Shown here piece by piece: positions 34,783 through 44,598 of a stretch of DNA of 64,000 bases (position 1 is the first letter of the stretch; every line of letters starts with the position of its first letter). The notes below the pieces were generated by a model. That model searched no databases and was not told where the DNA came from. It saw nothing but the letters and a program-made list of their open reading frames with translations. The stretch covers positions 1,708,001 through 1,772,000 of the forward strand of contig NZ_LT629752.1 in NCBI RefSeq assembly GCF_900105145.1. Direction: 5' to 3'. The translations under genes and the position numbers were made by a program. Origin of the DNA: Polaribacter sp. KT25b (GTDB lineage Bacteria; Bacteroidota; Bacteroidia; Flavobacteriales; Flavobacteriaceae).

Positions 34783-35622
34783 GTTTTTTTGTTTTATTGA
34801 GTGTATTATTTATGGAAGTTAAAAAAAATATGAATATTTTTTTATTGAGTAAAATATAACAATAGAGTTTATACGTCATTAAGAATGATATCTAATGTTT
34901 CAGGAGCATTACATATTATTTTTTCAATTTGTACTTTGGGTTTTTTCAGTAATATTAGAATCGTCATTGGTATCACCAATTAATAAAATTATCTTTTAAT
35001 TGTTTATATTTAATTTGTAAATTTAATTAAAGTTTGTTTTAAAGTCAATCCCTAATAATAGGTATTTTTAAAGCTATGTTTGTTAACTAATTATATCTCA
35101 TTTTTGGTTGGTGTTATCATGTTCATTAAAGTTATTTAAAATAAAAAATTGACTATCAGTTTACTTAAAACTTGTCAATGACAATTTTTGTTAAAAAACA
35201 TCAATTATTCTTTAAAAAAAACTAGAAAGAGTAATTAAAATTGCAATAGCTAATAAATTGATAAAACAAATTTTTATATTACGACTAACAAAAAGTTTAC
35301 AATGAAAATCATCAAAACTTGTATTTTGTAAAATAAAAGAAATTTAAACAAAAAATAATAGTTTTTTAATACAGATCATTCTAAAGTAACGAGGAATCAT
35401 ATAATTTTAGTTATGCTTTTTTAGCTTTATTTTGTTAACTTGATCATGTAGTACATCAATGTTTCGGAATGACAAAAGCTCATATTACTAAGCCCTATAT
35501 AAAAAGATAACTTTACGAATGCTTACAAAGCATAGAAGCAATCTTTTTAAATAGGAAGATTGCTTCTGGTAATCATTAAAATTAACTATTGTTAAAGAAT
35601 AAAACTGATTTATATTTCTAGA
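34783..35622. other. Long intergenic region with one strong hairpin
   Basis: 840 A/T-rich bases. At 35535-35566 GAAGCAATCTT-(10 bp)-AAGATTGCTTC is a perfect stem of 11 bp just 3' of the lipoprotein gene on the minus strand and could end its transcript, although no T run follows. A minus-strand stretch near 34870-34965 encodes about 32 residues without meaning to me. No other gene is supported. Confidence 0.45.
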
Positions 35623-36972
35623 TTAAAACACTTCAATAGCACATTTACCATTACTATCATTAAAATTAAACTCTAAACCATAAAGATATCCAGAGTATTG
35701 CACGCTAGTGTAAGAACCAATTACTTTTAAACCTTCTGACGTTAATAACGGAAAAAGTGGGTATAACTTTGTTTCAATGGTGTCAATTAACTCGTAATCA
35801 GCATTGAAAACATGAATCATTTTTTTTCCTTGAACTGTTGCATATATTTTGCCTTCATTATCAAAAACAGCTTGAAAATAATTTTCACCAGTAATTTCTT
35901 TTAAACTAGCTTCTTTTGTTAAATTGCTAAGGTTTACAACATCACCAAAATAAGAAGTTATAAACTTGGTTTTATCTTTGTTAAATGAGAAAATATACGG
36001 ATCGTGATGTAATTCTTCACCTGCAACAGCATCATAACTATATAAGATATTTGGATTGCAATTGGTGTTATCTGGGCAATTTGTTGATGAAATTTCTGCA
36101 ACCTTAGTACTTTCAAATAGAATTTGATTACCAGTTATTGTTTCCATAAATTTACTTGGTAAGTATGCTAAATTTAAATTTAAAGATACTTCTGTACTTA
36201 AATTATATAGCTTTAAAACATCATTATCATGATAATAAATTCGATCTCCATCTACAGCAAAAGATTTTAATTTACCATCTATAGCTACCATAAATTCCTT
36301 TTCAATTTCATAAGTACTTTTATTAATCAATCTAAATTTACCAGTATCATCTCCAATATAAATTAGATTATCAATTACTTTAAAAACAACATTATGTGTG
36401 TAGTTTTCACTAAGATCGGCATTTTTTATAACTGTATTATCATTGAAATCATATTTTTTTAATGCTGCAATATCTAATCGATCTATAAGATGAAAAATAT
36501 GATCGTCTAAAGGGTCTTTTTTTACTTGAAAAGGAACTTCATTAAAAAACACAATATTTCTGTCATAAGTTTTAATTTCACTATCTAAAGAAATATAATC
36601 ATAAAATTCACTTTCAATAAAAGCATCCGTTACTACATATAGTGGTGTAACTTTATAACTAATTTCGGCAAAATAAGGAATATCAGTGTCAATATAAGAA
36701 AATTGAGTAGCTGGTAAAGTAGCAATAATTTTAGTATCTACAAACCCGTTTTGATCTGTAGTTGTTCTTATCACATATATTTTTTGAATATGTACATCAT
36801 CACCTTTTTCAAAAGACCAATCTATTTGTACTTTATCATAAGAAGCTTCAAAGTTTGTTATTTCTATAGTAAATTCTGAATCTTGTATTGGTTCGTCTTC
36901 AGAGTTACAACTAACAAATAAAAATAATGCTAACATTGATGCTAGTAAGGTTGCCTTTTTATAAAGTTTCAT
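35623..36972 (-). CDS. Lipoprotein with beta-propeller-like repeats
   Basis: 449 residues from the ATG at 36972 (MKLYKKATLLASMLALFLFV then SCNSEDEP; lipobox FVSC). A longer frame starting at 37110 lacks a signal and is rejected. After the lipid anchor an Ig/fibronectin-type domain (about 30-130; ITNFEASYDKVQIDWSFEK, TPLYVVTDA) is followed by repeated blade-like segments (NLIYIGDDTGKFRLINK, DGDRIYYHDNDVLKLYN, FDNEGKIYATVQGKKMIHVF), a six-to-seven-blade propeller. It is probably at the cell surface. Function unknown. Confidence 0.75.
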   Translation of the reverse strand: MKLYKKATLLASMLALFLFVSCNSEDEPIQDSEFTIEITNFEASYDKVQIDWSFEKGDDVHIQKIYVIRTTTDQNGFVDTKIIATLPATQFSYIDTDIPYFAEISYKVTPLYVVTDAFIESEFYDYISLDSEIKTYDRNIVFFNEVPFQVKKDPLDDHIFHLIDRLDIAALKKYDFNDNTVIKNADLSENYTHNVVFKVIDNLIYIGDDTGKFRLINKSTYEIEKEFMVAIDGKLKSFAVDGDRIYYHDNDVLKLYNLSTEVSLNLNLAYLPSKFMETITGNQILFESTKVAEISSTNCPDNTNCNPNILYSYDAVAGEELHHDPYIFSFNKDKTKFITSYFGDVVNLSNLTKEASLKEITGENYFQAVFDNEGKIYATVQGKKMIHVFNADYELIDTIETKLYPLFPLLTSEGLKVIGSYTSVQYSGYLYGLEFNFNDSNGKCAIEVF

Positions 36973-37394
36973 AAAATATTGGTTTTTTAAATTTATATAT
37001 TTTTCCTCAACTGTTTTCAAAAGCTGTGCCACAATTATGTAAATAGTAAGTTGAAAATAAATAACCTTTGATTTTAAAAGTTTAGACAAACTTAGATATA
37101 TTAATAACAAGTGAATGTTAAATTTACTGCTATTTATTGTTTTTTATGTTTTAAATATTTAATCATTTGCATGTTAATGAATTGTATAGTTATCTGTCTT
37201 AATCATTAGAAATAATAATATTTAAAATTAATGGTTTAGTAAGTTTATTTGATTTTAATGTTTGATAAATTAAATTTTATGTGCCTGTAGAAAATTAAAA
37301 CGAATGTAAGTATTTAAACATACGAAAGAAATAACAATTACTTTGGTAATATAGAAGTATTTCAGTTTCTTGCATGATTAAAAAATTCAAATTA
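36973..37394. other. Intergenic region between divergent genes
   Basis: About 420 A/T-rich bases holding the divergent promoters of the lipoprotein and marC-like genes. No gene seen. Confidence 0.45.
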
Positions 37395-38015
37395 ATGGAT
37401 AACTTAATAACATTCTCAATCACTGTATTTACAGGCTTTTTTGCTATAACGAACCCGATCTCTAACATGACGGTTTTTATCTCTTTGACGCAAGGTATAG
37501 GCAAAAAAACAAAAAGAGAAATTAATAAAAAGTCTAATTTAATAGCTTTTGTAATTGTTACCGTATTTATTCTTTTAGGTAAATATATTTTTGAATTGTT
37601 TAATATAAGTATTCCTGCGTTTAAAATTACTGGTGGAATCTTAATCTTTTTTATTGGTTTTGAAATGTTGCAGTCAAAACAATCTAACATGAAAAACATT
37701 AAAAATGTAAATATAGATGAAGATATTGCAGTGTCTCCACTTGCAATTCCTATTTTAGCAGGGCCAGGAACTATTGTAACGGCTATGAATTTTGTGTCTA
37801 ATGCAGCACCTTTACAAATTTTCTTAGTTATTCTTATATTTGGTTCTATGAGTTTATTAACTTATTTTACATTTAGGTTAAGTGATCTTATAGTTAAAAC
37901 TGTAGGTAATAATGTTATTTCTGTAATTGGTAAAATTATGGGTTTAATTATTGCAATAATAGGTACAGGAATGATTATACAAGGAATTAAAATTACTTTT
38001 GATTTATTGTCTTAA
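37395..38015 (+). CDS. MarC/SnatA-family membrane protein
   Basis: 206 residues from ATG at 37395; an ATG at 37374 would add seven residues. The family motif NP near residue 20 (TGFFAITNPISNMTVF) fits the shorter start. Six membrane segments are visible: about 5-25, 43-63, 66-86, 110-132, 140-160 and 180-202. The internal duplication of the MarC family shows as two similar halves, the second beginning at PLAIPILAGPGTI. Members carry neutral amino acids (SnatA) or are of unknown role. It is monocistronic. Confidence 0.85.
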   Translation: MDNLITFSITVFTGFFAITNPISNMTVFISLTQGIGKKTKREINKKSNLIAFVIVTVFILLGKYIFELFNISIPAFKITGGILIFFIGFEMLQSKQSNMKNIKNVNIDEDIAVSPLAIPILAGPGTIVTAMNFVSNAAPLQIFLVILIFGSMSLLTYFTFRLSDLIVKTVGNNVISVIGKIMGLIIAIIGTGMIIQGIKITFDLLS

Positions 38016-38386
38016 AATTAGTTTTATTCTTTGAAGTTATTTTTTTATCAGAAATCCCAATAAATTACCAAATACAGAACAAATTATATTTACAACTGCT
38101 TCTATAAGTGATTTCTCTTTGCTTAAAGAAGCTTGGTATGAAAAAGGAAATCGAACATTTTTTGATCATAAAATATATAAAGGATGTGGTTTTTTTTTGA
38201 GATAAGCAAATAACTTTATTTCAGAAATATTAACTACTAAAAAGACTCTTAAAACAATGCCGACGATGTTAATTTAGATGGTTTATAGGTGTTAAATAAA
38301 TTGAAAACACCTGTTTTGACAGGTAATTTTATCTAGTTAAAATAGCGCGTAAATTCATTTTAAATAATTACTTTTTTATCAAAATA
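38016..38386. other. Intergenic region with possible gene remnant
   Basis: 371 bp. On the plus strand a frame from about 38035 to 38205 without a start reads RNPNKLPNTEQIIFTTAS then DFSLLKEAWYEKGNRTFFD, which looks like coding sequence, perhaps a remnant. No family is recognised. Confidence 0.35.
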
Positions 38387-39280
38387 TTAAATTCTTCTAG
38401 GTGTACAAGACCCTCTTTTTAACAACATATATTCGCCATTATTTTTAAACTCTCGTATAGAGGTTCCTGTGTAGCGTTTAAAAGTTTTAGATAAATGGCT
38501 AACATCTGTAAAACCTAATTCGTCTGCAATTTGTGTTAGTGTAAAATCAGAATTTAACAAGCGTATTTCTACCAACTTCAGCTTCGCTTTAATAATATAT
38601 TCTCGTAGAGACATTTTGACTTGCTTCTTAAAAAACTCACTTACATAAGTAGAAGACATCATAAAAACATCGGCTAAATTTTCAACTTTAAGTAATTCGG
38701 TTTTATCAATGTTTTCATTAATGTAAGTTAGCATTTTTGTAATTCTGTCATCCGAATTGTTTTTTGGAATCTCAAAATAACTACTCTTTTTTATATTTCG
38801 TATTAAAATCTCTAAAATACTGGTCATTAAACTAGTTACAAGATTTACAGATTCTTCGCCATAATTTCTAGATTCTTGTAAAATCATGGTTACTAAGCTA
38901 TTTAAATGATTTCTGTCGATTTCATTTTTAATGATATCACCAGGTAATTGGTTGTAATTAGAGAGTATGTAAGCAGCTTCTTTAAACCATTCGTTTCTAT
39001 CAATAGTAATTCTATTTACATTCTTAAAAAATGAATCTGTAAATTTTAAAAACACAAAACGCGTAGGTTTTTCAATAGTAAAAGAGTGGCATTTTAATGG
39101 AGGTAACAAAAACATACTATTTTTAGTATAACTATAATCGTTATAATTAATACATTGTGAACCTTCTCCTTCTTTTATTAAAACGAGTTCAAAAAAGTTA
39201 TTTTTAACAGGACGTTGTTTCCATTCTGTTAATTCAATTTCTTGTATTTCAAAAGGTTTATATGCTTCTAATACTTGCAT
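38387..39280 (-). CDS. AraC-family regulator, cupin N-terminal
   Basis: 297 residues. The N-terminal cupin/AraC-binding domain (about 10-120) includes QCINYNDYSYTKNSMFLLPP. The C-terminal double helix-turn-helix (about 195-290) contains LKVENLADVFMMSSTYVSEF and FTLTQIADELGFTDVSHLSK, then FKRYTGTSIREFKN. It faces a plus-strand set of nitroreductase, cupin and MBL-hydrolase genes 636 bp away and is likely to control it in response to a small effector. The effector is unknown. Confidence 0.88.
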   Translation of the reverse strand: MQVLEAYKPFEIQEIELTEWKQRPVKNNFFELVLIKEGEGSQCINYNDYSYTKNSMFLLPPLKCHSFTIEKPTRFVFLKFTDSFFKNVNRITIDRNEWFKEAAYILSNYNQLPGDIIKNEIDRNHLNSLVTMILQESRNYGEESVNLVTSLMTSILEILIRNIKKSSYFEIPKNNSDDRITKMLTYINENIDKTELLKVENLADVFMMSSTYVSEFFKKQVKMSLREYIIKAKLKLVEIRLLNSDFTLTQIADELGFTDVSHLSKTFKRYTGTSIREFKNNGEYMLLKRGSCTPRRI

Positions 39281-39334
39281 TATGTAGTGTTTTGTTGATT
39301 TTTTTGAGCAAATTTAGAAAAAAATCTATTTTAA

Positions 39335-39681
39335 AACTATTATTTCATTATTGAAACCCTTATAATTACAAAATTACCCTTTTTTTATACCTTAAAATTA
39401 TATATACTCTTAATTATTATTTCTAATATCTATCTTTTACAAAAATTTATATCTTTTGATTTTAAATATATCCAACAATATTTAATTTTATCTATTTCTG
39501 AAGGTGTTGTTTTTATTTGCATTTTAATTGTCTTTTTTATTACTAAAACAAGTTCAATGTTATTTGGTCTGTTTTCATTTTATTAGCAACCATTGCTTCT
39601 GTTACTTTTGGCGAAACGAGACCATTTCAGTTAAAACATTTTTCTAGAACAGATTTATCCAAGAATCAATTTAACCTTTAA
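39335..39681 (+). pseudogene. Decayed small membrane-protein gene
   Basis: A frame without a usable start runs from about 39335 and encodes a hydrophobic chain (KLPFFYTLKLYILLIIISNI ... EGVVFICILIVFFITKTSSMLFG). It ends at a stop near 39585. In a second frame from about 39568 the sequence continues seamlessly as VFILLATIASVTFGETRPFQ and ends at TAA 39679-39681. This looks like one four-segment membrane protein broken by a frameshift and lacking its start codon. Confidence 0.5.
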
Positions 39682-39915
39682 AAGGATTGCATAAAAAGAA
39701 AATATTGTATTAATAATGGTTTAACGTTTAATTAATGCATGTTTGAGTGTGAAAAAAACATGTATTTGAGTTATTTTGTGATAATTTAGATAAAAAACCT
39801 TTCTAAAACCTCTTTTTTTACCAGTAATACCTTTTTTTATACATTAGAAATACAAGTTGATACTTTTAACTTTGCCGTGTAATAATTATAAATCAACTTA
39901 AAAAAAAACATACAA

Positions 39916-40575
39916 ATGAATTTAAAAGAAATTTTAAACTGGAGATACACAACAAAAGAATACGACACAACCAAGAAAATATCTGAAGCAAATATGGCTG
40001 AAGTAAAAAACTTATTAAGAATGAGTCCTTCTAGTGTAAACTTACAACCTTGGCATTTTATTGTTGCAGAAACTGCTGAAGGTAAGGCACGTATTGCAAA
40101 AGGAACACAAGGCTTTTTTAGTTTTAATGAGCCAAAAGTAACCAATGCTTATGCTGTAGTTTTATTTTGTGTAAAAACAGATGCAGATGATGCATATTAC
40201 CAACATATTGCAGACACAGAAGATAAAAACGGAAGATTCCCAAATGAAGATATTAAAAACGGGTTTTTAGGAGCTGTAAAAGCTTTTGCTGGTATTCATA
40301 AATACGATTTAAAAGACCAACAACATTGGATGGAGAAACAAGTATATTTAAATATAGGAAGCTTTTTATTAGGTGTTGCTGGTTTAGGAATAGATGCTAC
40401 ACCAATGGAAGGGATTGATGTAAAAGCTTTGGATGAAGAATTTGGATTAAGAGAAAAAGGATATACATCTTTGGTTGCTGTTTCTTTAGGTTATAGAGCT
40501 GAATCTGATTTTAATTCAACAGAAAAAACACCAAAATCTAGATTACCAGAAAGCGAAATTTTTACTGAAATATAA
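39916..40575 (+). CDS. Nitroreductase-family NAD(P)H oxidoreductase
   Basis: 219 residues, length as in NfsB. FMN-binding N-terminus WRYTTKEYD (RRSxR-like motif), then MSPSSVNLQPWHFIVAE, and a C-terminal part GLGIDATPMEGIDVKALDEE followed by VAVSLGYR. The enzyme reduces nitroaromatics or quinones with NAD(P)H. A -7 element TAACTTTG lies at 39867-39874. It is followed by a cupin gene after 24 bp, apparently in one transcription unit under the divergent AraC regulator. Confidence 0.88.
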   Translation: MNLKEILNWRYTTKEYDTTKKISEANMAEVKNLLRMSPSSVNLQPWHFIVAETAEGKARIAKGTQGFFSFNEPKVTNAYAVVLFCVKTDADDAYYQHIADTEDKNGRFPNEDIKNGFLGAVKAFAGIHKYDLKDQQHWMEKQVYLNIGSFLLGVAGLGIDATPMEGIDVKALDEEFGLREKGYTSLVAVSLGYRAESDFNSTEKTPKSRLPESEIFTEI

Positions 40576-40599
40576 TTAGTATTTCTCTTTAAATTTAAA

Positions 40600-41436
40600 G
40601 TGATGAAAAAAAATATAATTATTGCTTTAGCAATATTTGCAAGCATTTACATAAATGCACAGACACCATCAACAGATTCAGTAAAAACTGTAAATGAAGT
40701 GGTAACTGAAGACAATGTAGAATGGGGCTGGTTAAATCCGTTAAGAGGAGATAAAAGTCCCGCGGCAGGAAAACTTTGGGGTGACAGAACGAAAAATGAA
40801 CCCGCAGGTTTTTTAGTAAAATTTAATAAAGGATTTTCTTCACCACCACATATTCATAACATTACCTATCGCGGTGTGGTAATAAAAGGATTATTACATA
40901 ATGATGACGAACAGGCAGAAAAACAATGGCTGCCAGCAGGTTCCTATTGGCAACAACCAGCAGGAGAAGCACACATAACTGCTGCAGATAGTCAAGAAAA
41001 TATGGCGTTTTTAGATATTCAAGAAGGTCCATATTTGGTACAACCAATTTCAGAAGCTTTTGATAATAGAGAGCGTCCAATTAATATAGATCAATCGAAT
41101 ATGGTTTGGTTAAATGCCAATGATATTAAATGGATTGCTGGAAAAAGTAATGTGGAAACTGCTTTTTTATGGGGTAGTCATGAAAAAAATCAATTACGTG
41201 CAACACTTTTAAAATTGCCTGCTGGTTTTAGCGGGAAAATAAAAAATTTGAGTCCTAGTTTTAGAGCTGTAGTTATTTCTGGAGGCATAACACACCAGTT
41301 TTCTAAAAAAGGAGTAGTTAACAGATTAAATGCGCCTTCTTATTTTGGTGCAGAAAAAAATGCAACTTCAATTATTTCAGCAAAAAAAGAAACCGTTCTC
41401 TATATTAGAAGTAACGGTGAATTTAAAGTAAAGTAA
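40600..41436 (+). CDS. DUF4437 cupin protein, exported
   Basis: 278 residues. Signal peptide ends YINAQ (about residue 21). Two cupin-like halves, consistent with DUF4437: the first includes FNKGFSSPPHIHNITYRGVV and HLxxPxGExH-like LPAGSYWQQPAGEAHITA, the second LKLPAGFSGKIKNLSPSFRAVV and YFGAEKNATSI. Metal-ligand histidines occur only in the first half. It is co-transcribed with the nitroreductase. Function unknown; related anti-sigma ChrR-like cupins sense oxidants. Confidence 0.75.
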   Translation: MMKKNIIIALAIFASIYINAQTPSTDSVKTVNEVVTEDNVEWGWLNPLRGDKSPAAGKLWGDRTKNEPAGFLVKFNKGFSSPPHIHNITYRGVVIKGLLHNDDEQAEKQWLPAGSYWQQPAGEAHITAADSQENMAFLDIQEGPYLVQPISEAFDNRERPINIDQSNMVWLNANDIKWIAGKSNVETAFLWGSHEKNQLRATLLKLPAGFSGKIKNLSPSFRAVVISGGITHQFSKKGVVNRLNAPSYFGAEKNATSIISAKKETVLYIRSNGEFKVK

Positions 41437-41504
41437 AAGTTTATTGGTTTCGTGTTTTCATACTTTTTCAATTAAATTCGCATTTCATTTAGAACATTTT
41501 TAAA

Positions 41505-42638
41505 TTGAAAAAACTTTATAAATATATAAAACGAATGTTAGTATCGCTTGTAGTTCTTGTAGTTGTTCTAATAGTAATTTACTTTTTATTCGTTGGTTTT
41601 TATCCGTCTTTTGGAGGCGATATTTCTAAAGAAAAGCAAACAGAATTTATGAAATCCCCTCAATTTCATAATAGAAAATTTGAAAACACGCACCCAGTAA
41701 ATATGGATATGAGTTTTTCTGAGACTTTAACTATGGCTAAAAAATTCTTTTTTACCAAAGTAGAAGACGGAAGACCTAAAAATGATATTGTAGTTCAAAA
41801 AATAGACGCTACAAACATTGCTAATTATGCAAGTTCAACTCGGTTTGTCTGGTTCGGTCATTCCTCTTTTTTACTTCAAATGAACCATAAAAATATTTTG
41901 ATAGACCCAATGTTTAGCGATGTTCCTGCGCCACATAGTTTGTTAGGAGGGAAGCGATTTAGCGCAGAATTACCTATTGAGGTTCAGAAACTACCTAAAA
42001 TTGATGCAGTAATCTTATCTCATGACCATTACGATCATTTAGATTACGAATCTATTTTAAAGCTAAAAGATAAAGTTGGTATATTTTACGCGCCTTTAGG
42101 AGTTGGCGTACATTTAGAGGCTTGGGGAGTTTCAACAGAAAACATCATTGAATTAGATTGGTGGCAAGAAACTACTTTAGCCGATTTAAAATTTGTGTGT
42201 ACACCTGCCAAACACTTTTCTGGAAGGAAGTTTAGTAACAGACAAAGTACACTTTGGAGCTCTTGGGTGATACAATCCGCTACAGAAAATATCTTTTTTA
42301 GTGGTGATAGCGGTTATGATTCCCATTTTTCAGCAATTGGCAAAAAATATGGGCCTTTTGATTTTGCAATGATGGAATGCGGACAATACAATGAAATGTG
42401 GCCAGAAATTCATATGTTTCCAGAAGAAACTGCACAAGCCGCTGTAGATGTAAAAGCTAAAAAAATGATGCCTATTCATTGGGGTGCTTTTAAATTGGCA
42501 ATGCATTCTTGGAAAGATCCTGCTGAGCGCGTAACTAAAAAAGCCAAAGAATTAAATTTGCCTTTAATCACTCCCAAAATAGGAGAAGCTTTTTTATTAA
42601 AAGCAGAAGTTGTCCATAATCAAGATTGGTGGAAATAA
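41505..42638 (+). CDS. MBL-fold hydrolase, membrane-anchored (NAPE-PLD-like)
   Basis: 377 residues from a TTG start; an ATG at 41535 would give 367 and lose KKLYKYIKR. One transmembrane segment (about 12-32, VSLVVLVVVLIVIYFLFVGF) is followed by the metallo-beta-lactamase fold: FVWFGHSSFLLQMNHKNILID, VILSHDHYDHLDYESI (HxHxDH zinc motif), FVCTPAKHFSGR, FFSGDSGYDSHF and MPIHWGAFKLAM. It belongs to the UlaG/NAPE-PLD-like group that hydrolyses phosphodiester or lactone bonds. The substrate is not known. It ends the AraC-linked transcription unit. Confidence 0.82.
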   Translation: MKKLYKYIKRMLVSLVVLVVVLIVIYFLFVGFYPSFGGDISKEKQTEFMKSPQFHNRKFENTHPVNMDMSFSETLTMAKKFFFTKVEDGRPKNDIVVQKIDATNIANYASSTRFVWFGHSSFLLQMNHKNILIDPMFSDVPAPHSLLGGKRFSAELPIEVQKLPKIDAVILSHDHYDHLDYESILKLKDKVGIFYAPLGVGVHLEAWGVSTENIIELDWWQETTLADLKFVCTPAKHFSGRKFSNRQSTLWSSWVIQSATENIFFSGDSGYDSHFSAIGKKYGPFDFAMMECGQYNEMWPEIHMFPEETAQAAVDVKAKKMMPIHWGAFKLAMHSWKDPAERVTKKAKELNLPLITPKIGEAFLLKAEVVHNQDWWK

Positions 42639-43004
42639 GATCCTACCAACAAAGCGAGTAGATGGATTGCTTATTCATTTTTCTAAAAATAAATTTGAAT
42701 AAATCTGGGTTTTCATTCACCAATAAAAGTACTTTTCGATGATTTGCAATAAATTGCAGACTTACCTTTAGTGCAAACCAAAAGGTATATTTAGCGAATA
42801 AAACAGAAACTCACTTAATGAACTAAGATATGATAATGTTTTGTTATATGTTGTAAAATGGAATACTTGCTATTCTGCCTTGTCTACTTCCTGATTTCTA
42901 GTAAATTTTTATGATAAAAAACTTCGAAAATACTGTTGTTATACCATAATGCATGAAGATTCTATTTTGAAGTAAAAAACAAAAAATACAATTATAAAAA
43001 AAAA
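42639..43004. other. Intergenic region, no gene seen
   Basis: 366 A/T-rich bases between convergent genes. No gene or hairpin terminator recognised. Confidence 0.45.
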
Positions 43005-43385
43005 TTAAGTTAAACATTTTTCACATTTTCCTTGTATTAATAATTGAGAAACCTCTATTTTTCTATTAGATATTTTAGGAAGTGTAACAGTAACGTCTAA
43101 ACAATCAACTTTTCCACATTCTAAACATTGAAAGTGAGGGTGAAAATCATTATGATTATTTGTAGAGCAACCATTACATTTTGCATACCACTTAAGTCCT
43201 TCTTTACCTAAAAAAGAATGTAAAACTCCATCATCTTCTAGCTTATCTAATACACGATAAATAGTAGTTTTGTTAAATTTAGTATCTAATTGATCTATTA
43301 ACATTTTAGCTGAAATAGCTACAGAGTTGTTTTTAAACTCGTTAAGCAAAGCTTCTACCGATTTTGTCTTTCTAATCACTCCCAT
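43005..43385 (-). CDS. Fur-family regulator, probably Zur
   Basis: 126 residues from the ATG at 43385 (MGVIRKTKSVEALL); the earlier in-frame ATG at 43403 lies within the operator and is rejected. Winged helix (about 1-80) with NKTTIYRVLDKLEDDGVL and the Fur-type dimerisation part HFQCLECGKVDCLDV with two Cys pairs (CLECG and CEKC at the end) that bind structural zinc. The gene lies next to merC-like and folE genes and a TonB receptor set, and its operator occurs in front of all three, so zinc repression is the likely job. Confidence 0.8.
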   Translation of the reverse strand: MGVIRKTKSVEALLNEFKNNSVAISAKMLIDQLDTKFNKTTIYRVLDKLEDDGVLHSFLGKEGLKWYAKCNGCSTNNHNDFHPHFQCLECGKVDCLDVTVTLPKISNRKIEVSQLLIQGKCEKCLT

Positions 43386-43400
43386 AGAACAAATATAATG

Positions 43401-43449
43401 CAACTTAGTTGTATTAACAAATATATTATTTACATTTGCAACTCAGTTG
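43401..43449. promoter_or_regulatory. Two Fur-family operators in the divergent promoter
   Basis: CAACTTAGTTG at 43401-43411 and CAACTCAGTTG at 43439-43449 are near-palindromes, both followed by TATTAA and preceded by TG or TTTG. They lie between the regulator and the merC-like gene, 38 bp apart. A third copy, CAACTCTGTTG, is at 44601-44611. Confidence 0.75.
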
Positions 43450-43466
43450 TATTAATAGAATAAATA

Positions 43467-43871
43467 ATGATAATTACTAAACAAAAATCCGACAGCATCG
43501 GAGCCATAGCAAGTACTCTTTGTCTTATACATTGTGCTGCTACACCCTTATTATTTATAGTGCAAGCAGGTGCTTCAGCATGTTGTAATACCACACCCGT
43601 GTGGTGGAAATCTATAGATTATTTCTTCTTAGTTATCTCGTTTTTTGCCATTTATAGATCTACAGAAACCACCACAAATAATTGGATGAAACCTTCTTTA
43701 TGGTTTAGTTGGATACTCTTGTTTGTAGTTATTATCAATGAAAAAATAGCACTGCTTTCTATACCAGAAAGCGCAATTTATATACCGGCAATTGCTCTGA
43801 TTATTTTACATACTTATAATAGAAAATATTGCCAGTGTAAAACCGATAAATGTTGTACACATGAATCATAA
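43467..43871 (+). CDS. MerC-domain integral membrane protein
   Basis: 134 residues. Four transmembrane segments are visible (about 10-30, 43-62, 70-88 and 95-112). Cysteine motif in the first (TLCLIHCAATPLLF) and ASACCN in the loop match the MerC family, whose founder carries mercuric ions. The tail KYCQCKTDKCCTHES is Cys-rich and could bind zinc or another soft metal. It overlaps the folE start by 11 bp. In a zinc-regulated setting it may carry zinc rather than mercury (inference). Confidence 0.8.
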   Translation: MIITKQKSDSIGAIASTLCLIHCAATPLLFIVQAGASACCNTTPVWWKSIDYFFLVISFFAIYRSTETTTNNWMKPSLWFSWILLFVVIINEKIALLSIPESAIYIPAIALIILHTYNRKYCQCKTDKCCTHES

Positions 43872-44526
43872 AAAACAAATAGAAATTGTAGGAGATAATC
43901 ATTTCTCTTCAAGTATCAAAACACCTTTACGTGCAGATGCTTTTGATAAAACGGATGATGAAAAAATAGAAAATATTCAGCATCATTTTAAAAGGATTAT
44001 GGAAGAAATGGGGTTAGATTTAACTGATGATAGTTTGTCTGGAACTCCGTATCGTGTTGCAAAAATGTATGTAAAAGAGTTGTTTTATGGGCTAAACCCA
44101 GTAAATAAACCCAAACTATCTACTTTTGAAAACAAATATGGATATAAAAAAATGTTGGTAGAACAAAATATTACCATTGATTCTGCCTGTGAACATCATT
44201 TTTTACCCATAACAGGTTATGCAAATGTTGCTTATGTTCCTAAAGACAAAGTAATCGGTTTGTCTAAAATTAATCGGTTAGTAGATTATTATGCGCGTCG
44301 TCCGCAAGTACAAGAAAGGCTAGTGCTTCAAATTTTAAACGACTTACAAAGCATATTAGAAACTAAAGATGTTATTGTTTCCGTTACCACAAAACATCTT
44401 TGTGTTTCTTCTAGAGGCATAAAAGATCAAAGCAGTTTTACAACCACCTTAGAGTATGGTGGCTGTTTTGAAGACAATGAAAATCGTAACGATTTTTTAA
44501 AGATTATTGGGCAAGAAAAAATATAA
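43861..44526 (+). CDS. folE: GTP cyclohydrolase I (FolE, type IA)
   Basis: 221 residues, a usual length. Catalyses GTP to 7,8-dihydroneopterin triphosphate, the first step of folate and queuosine precursor synthesis. The core contains DSACEHHFLPITG (first zinc Cys and the HH), YVPKDKVIGLSKINRLVDYYARRPQVQERL (quoted in part) and TTKHLCVSSRG (second zinc Cys). Presence of all zinc ligands marks it as the zinc-dependent IA type. It overlaps merC-like by 11 bp. A folE in a metal-regulated operon is known elsewhere as a paralogue that maintains folate synthesis in low zinc, so this may be a second copy. Confidence 0.93.
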   Translation: MNHKKQIEIVGDNHFSSSIKTPLRADAFDKTDDEKIENIQHHFKRIMEEMGLDLTDDSLSGTPYRVAKMYVKELFYGLNPVNKPKLSTFENKYGYKKMLVEQNITIDSACEHHFLPITGYANVAYVPKDKVIGLSKINRLVDYYARRPQVQERLVLQILNDLQSILETKDVIVSVTTKHLCVSSRGIKDQSSFTTTLEYGGCFEDNENRNDFLKIIGQEKI

Positions 44527-44598
44527 ATTTGTTTTTTTATTAATTTAAATTGAGTTCTACTCAAAATATAGCATTAAATGTATTTAATTAAAACATAA

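Noticed and set aside
35535..35566. Hairpin GAAGCAATCTT...AAGATTGCTTC as a family B repeat
   Set aside because: It shares ten bases with the family B arm but lacks the GTCATTGCG half; it may be a terminator or chance.
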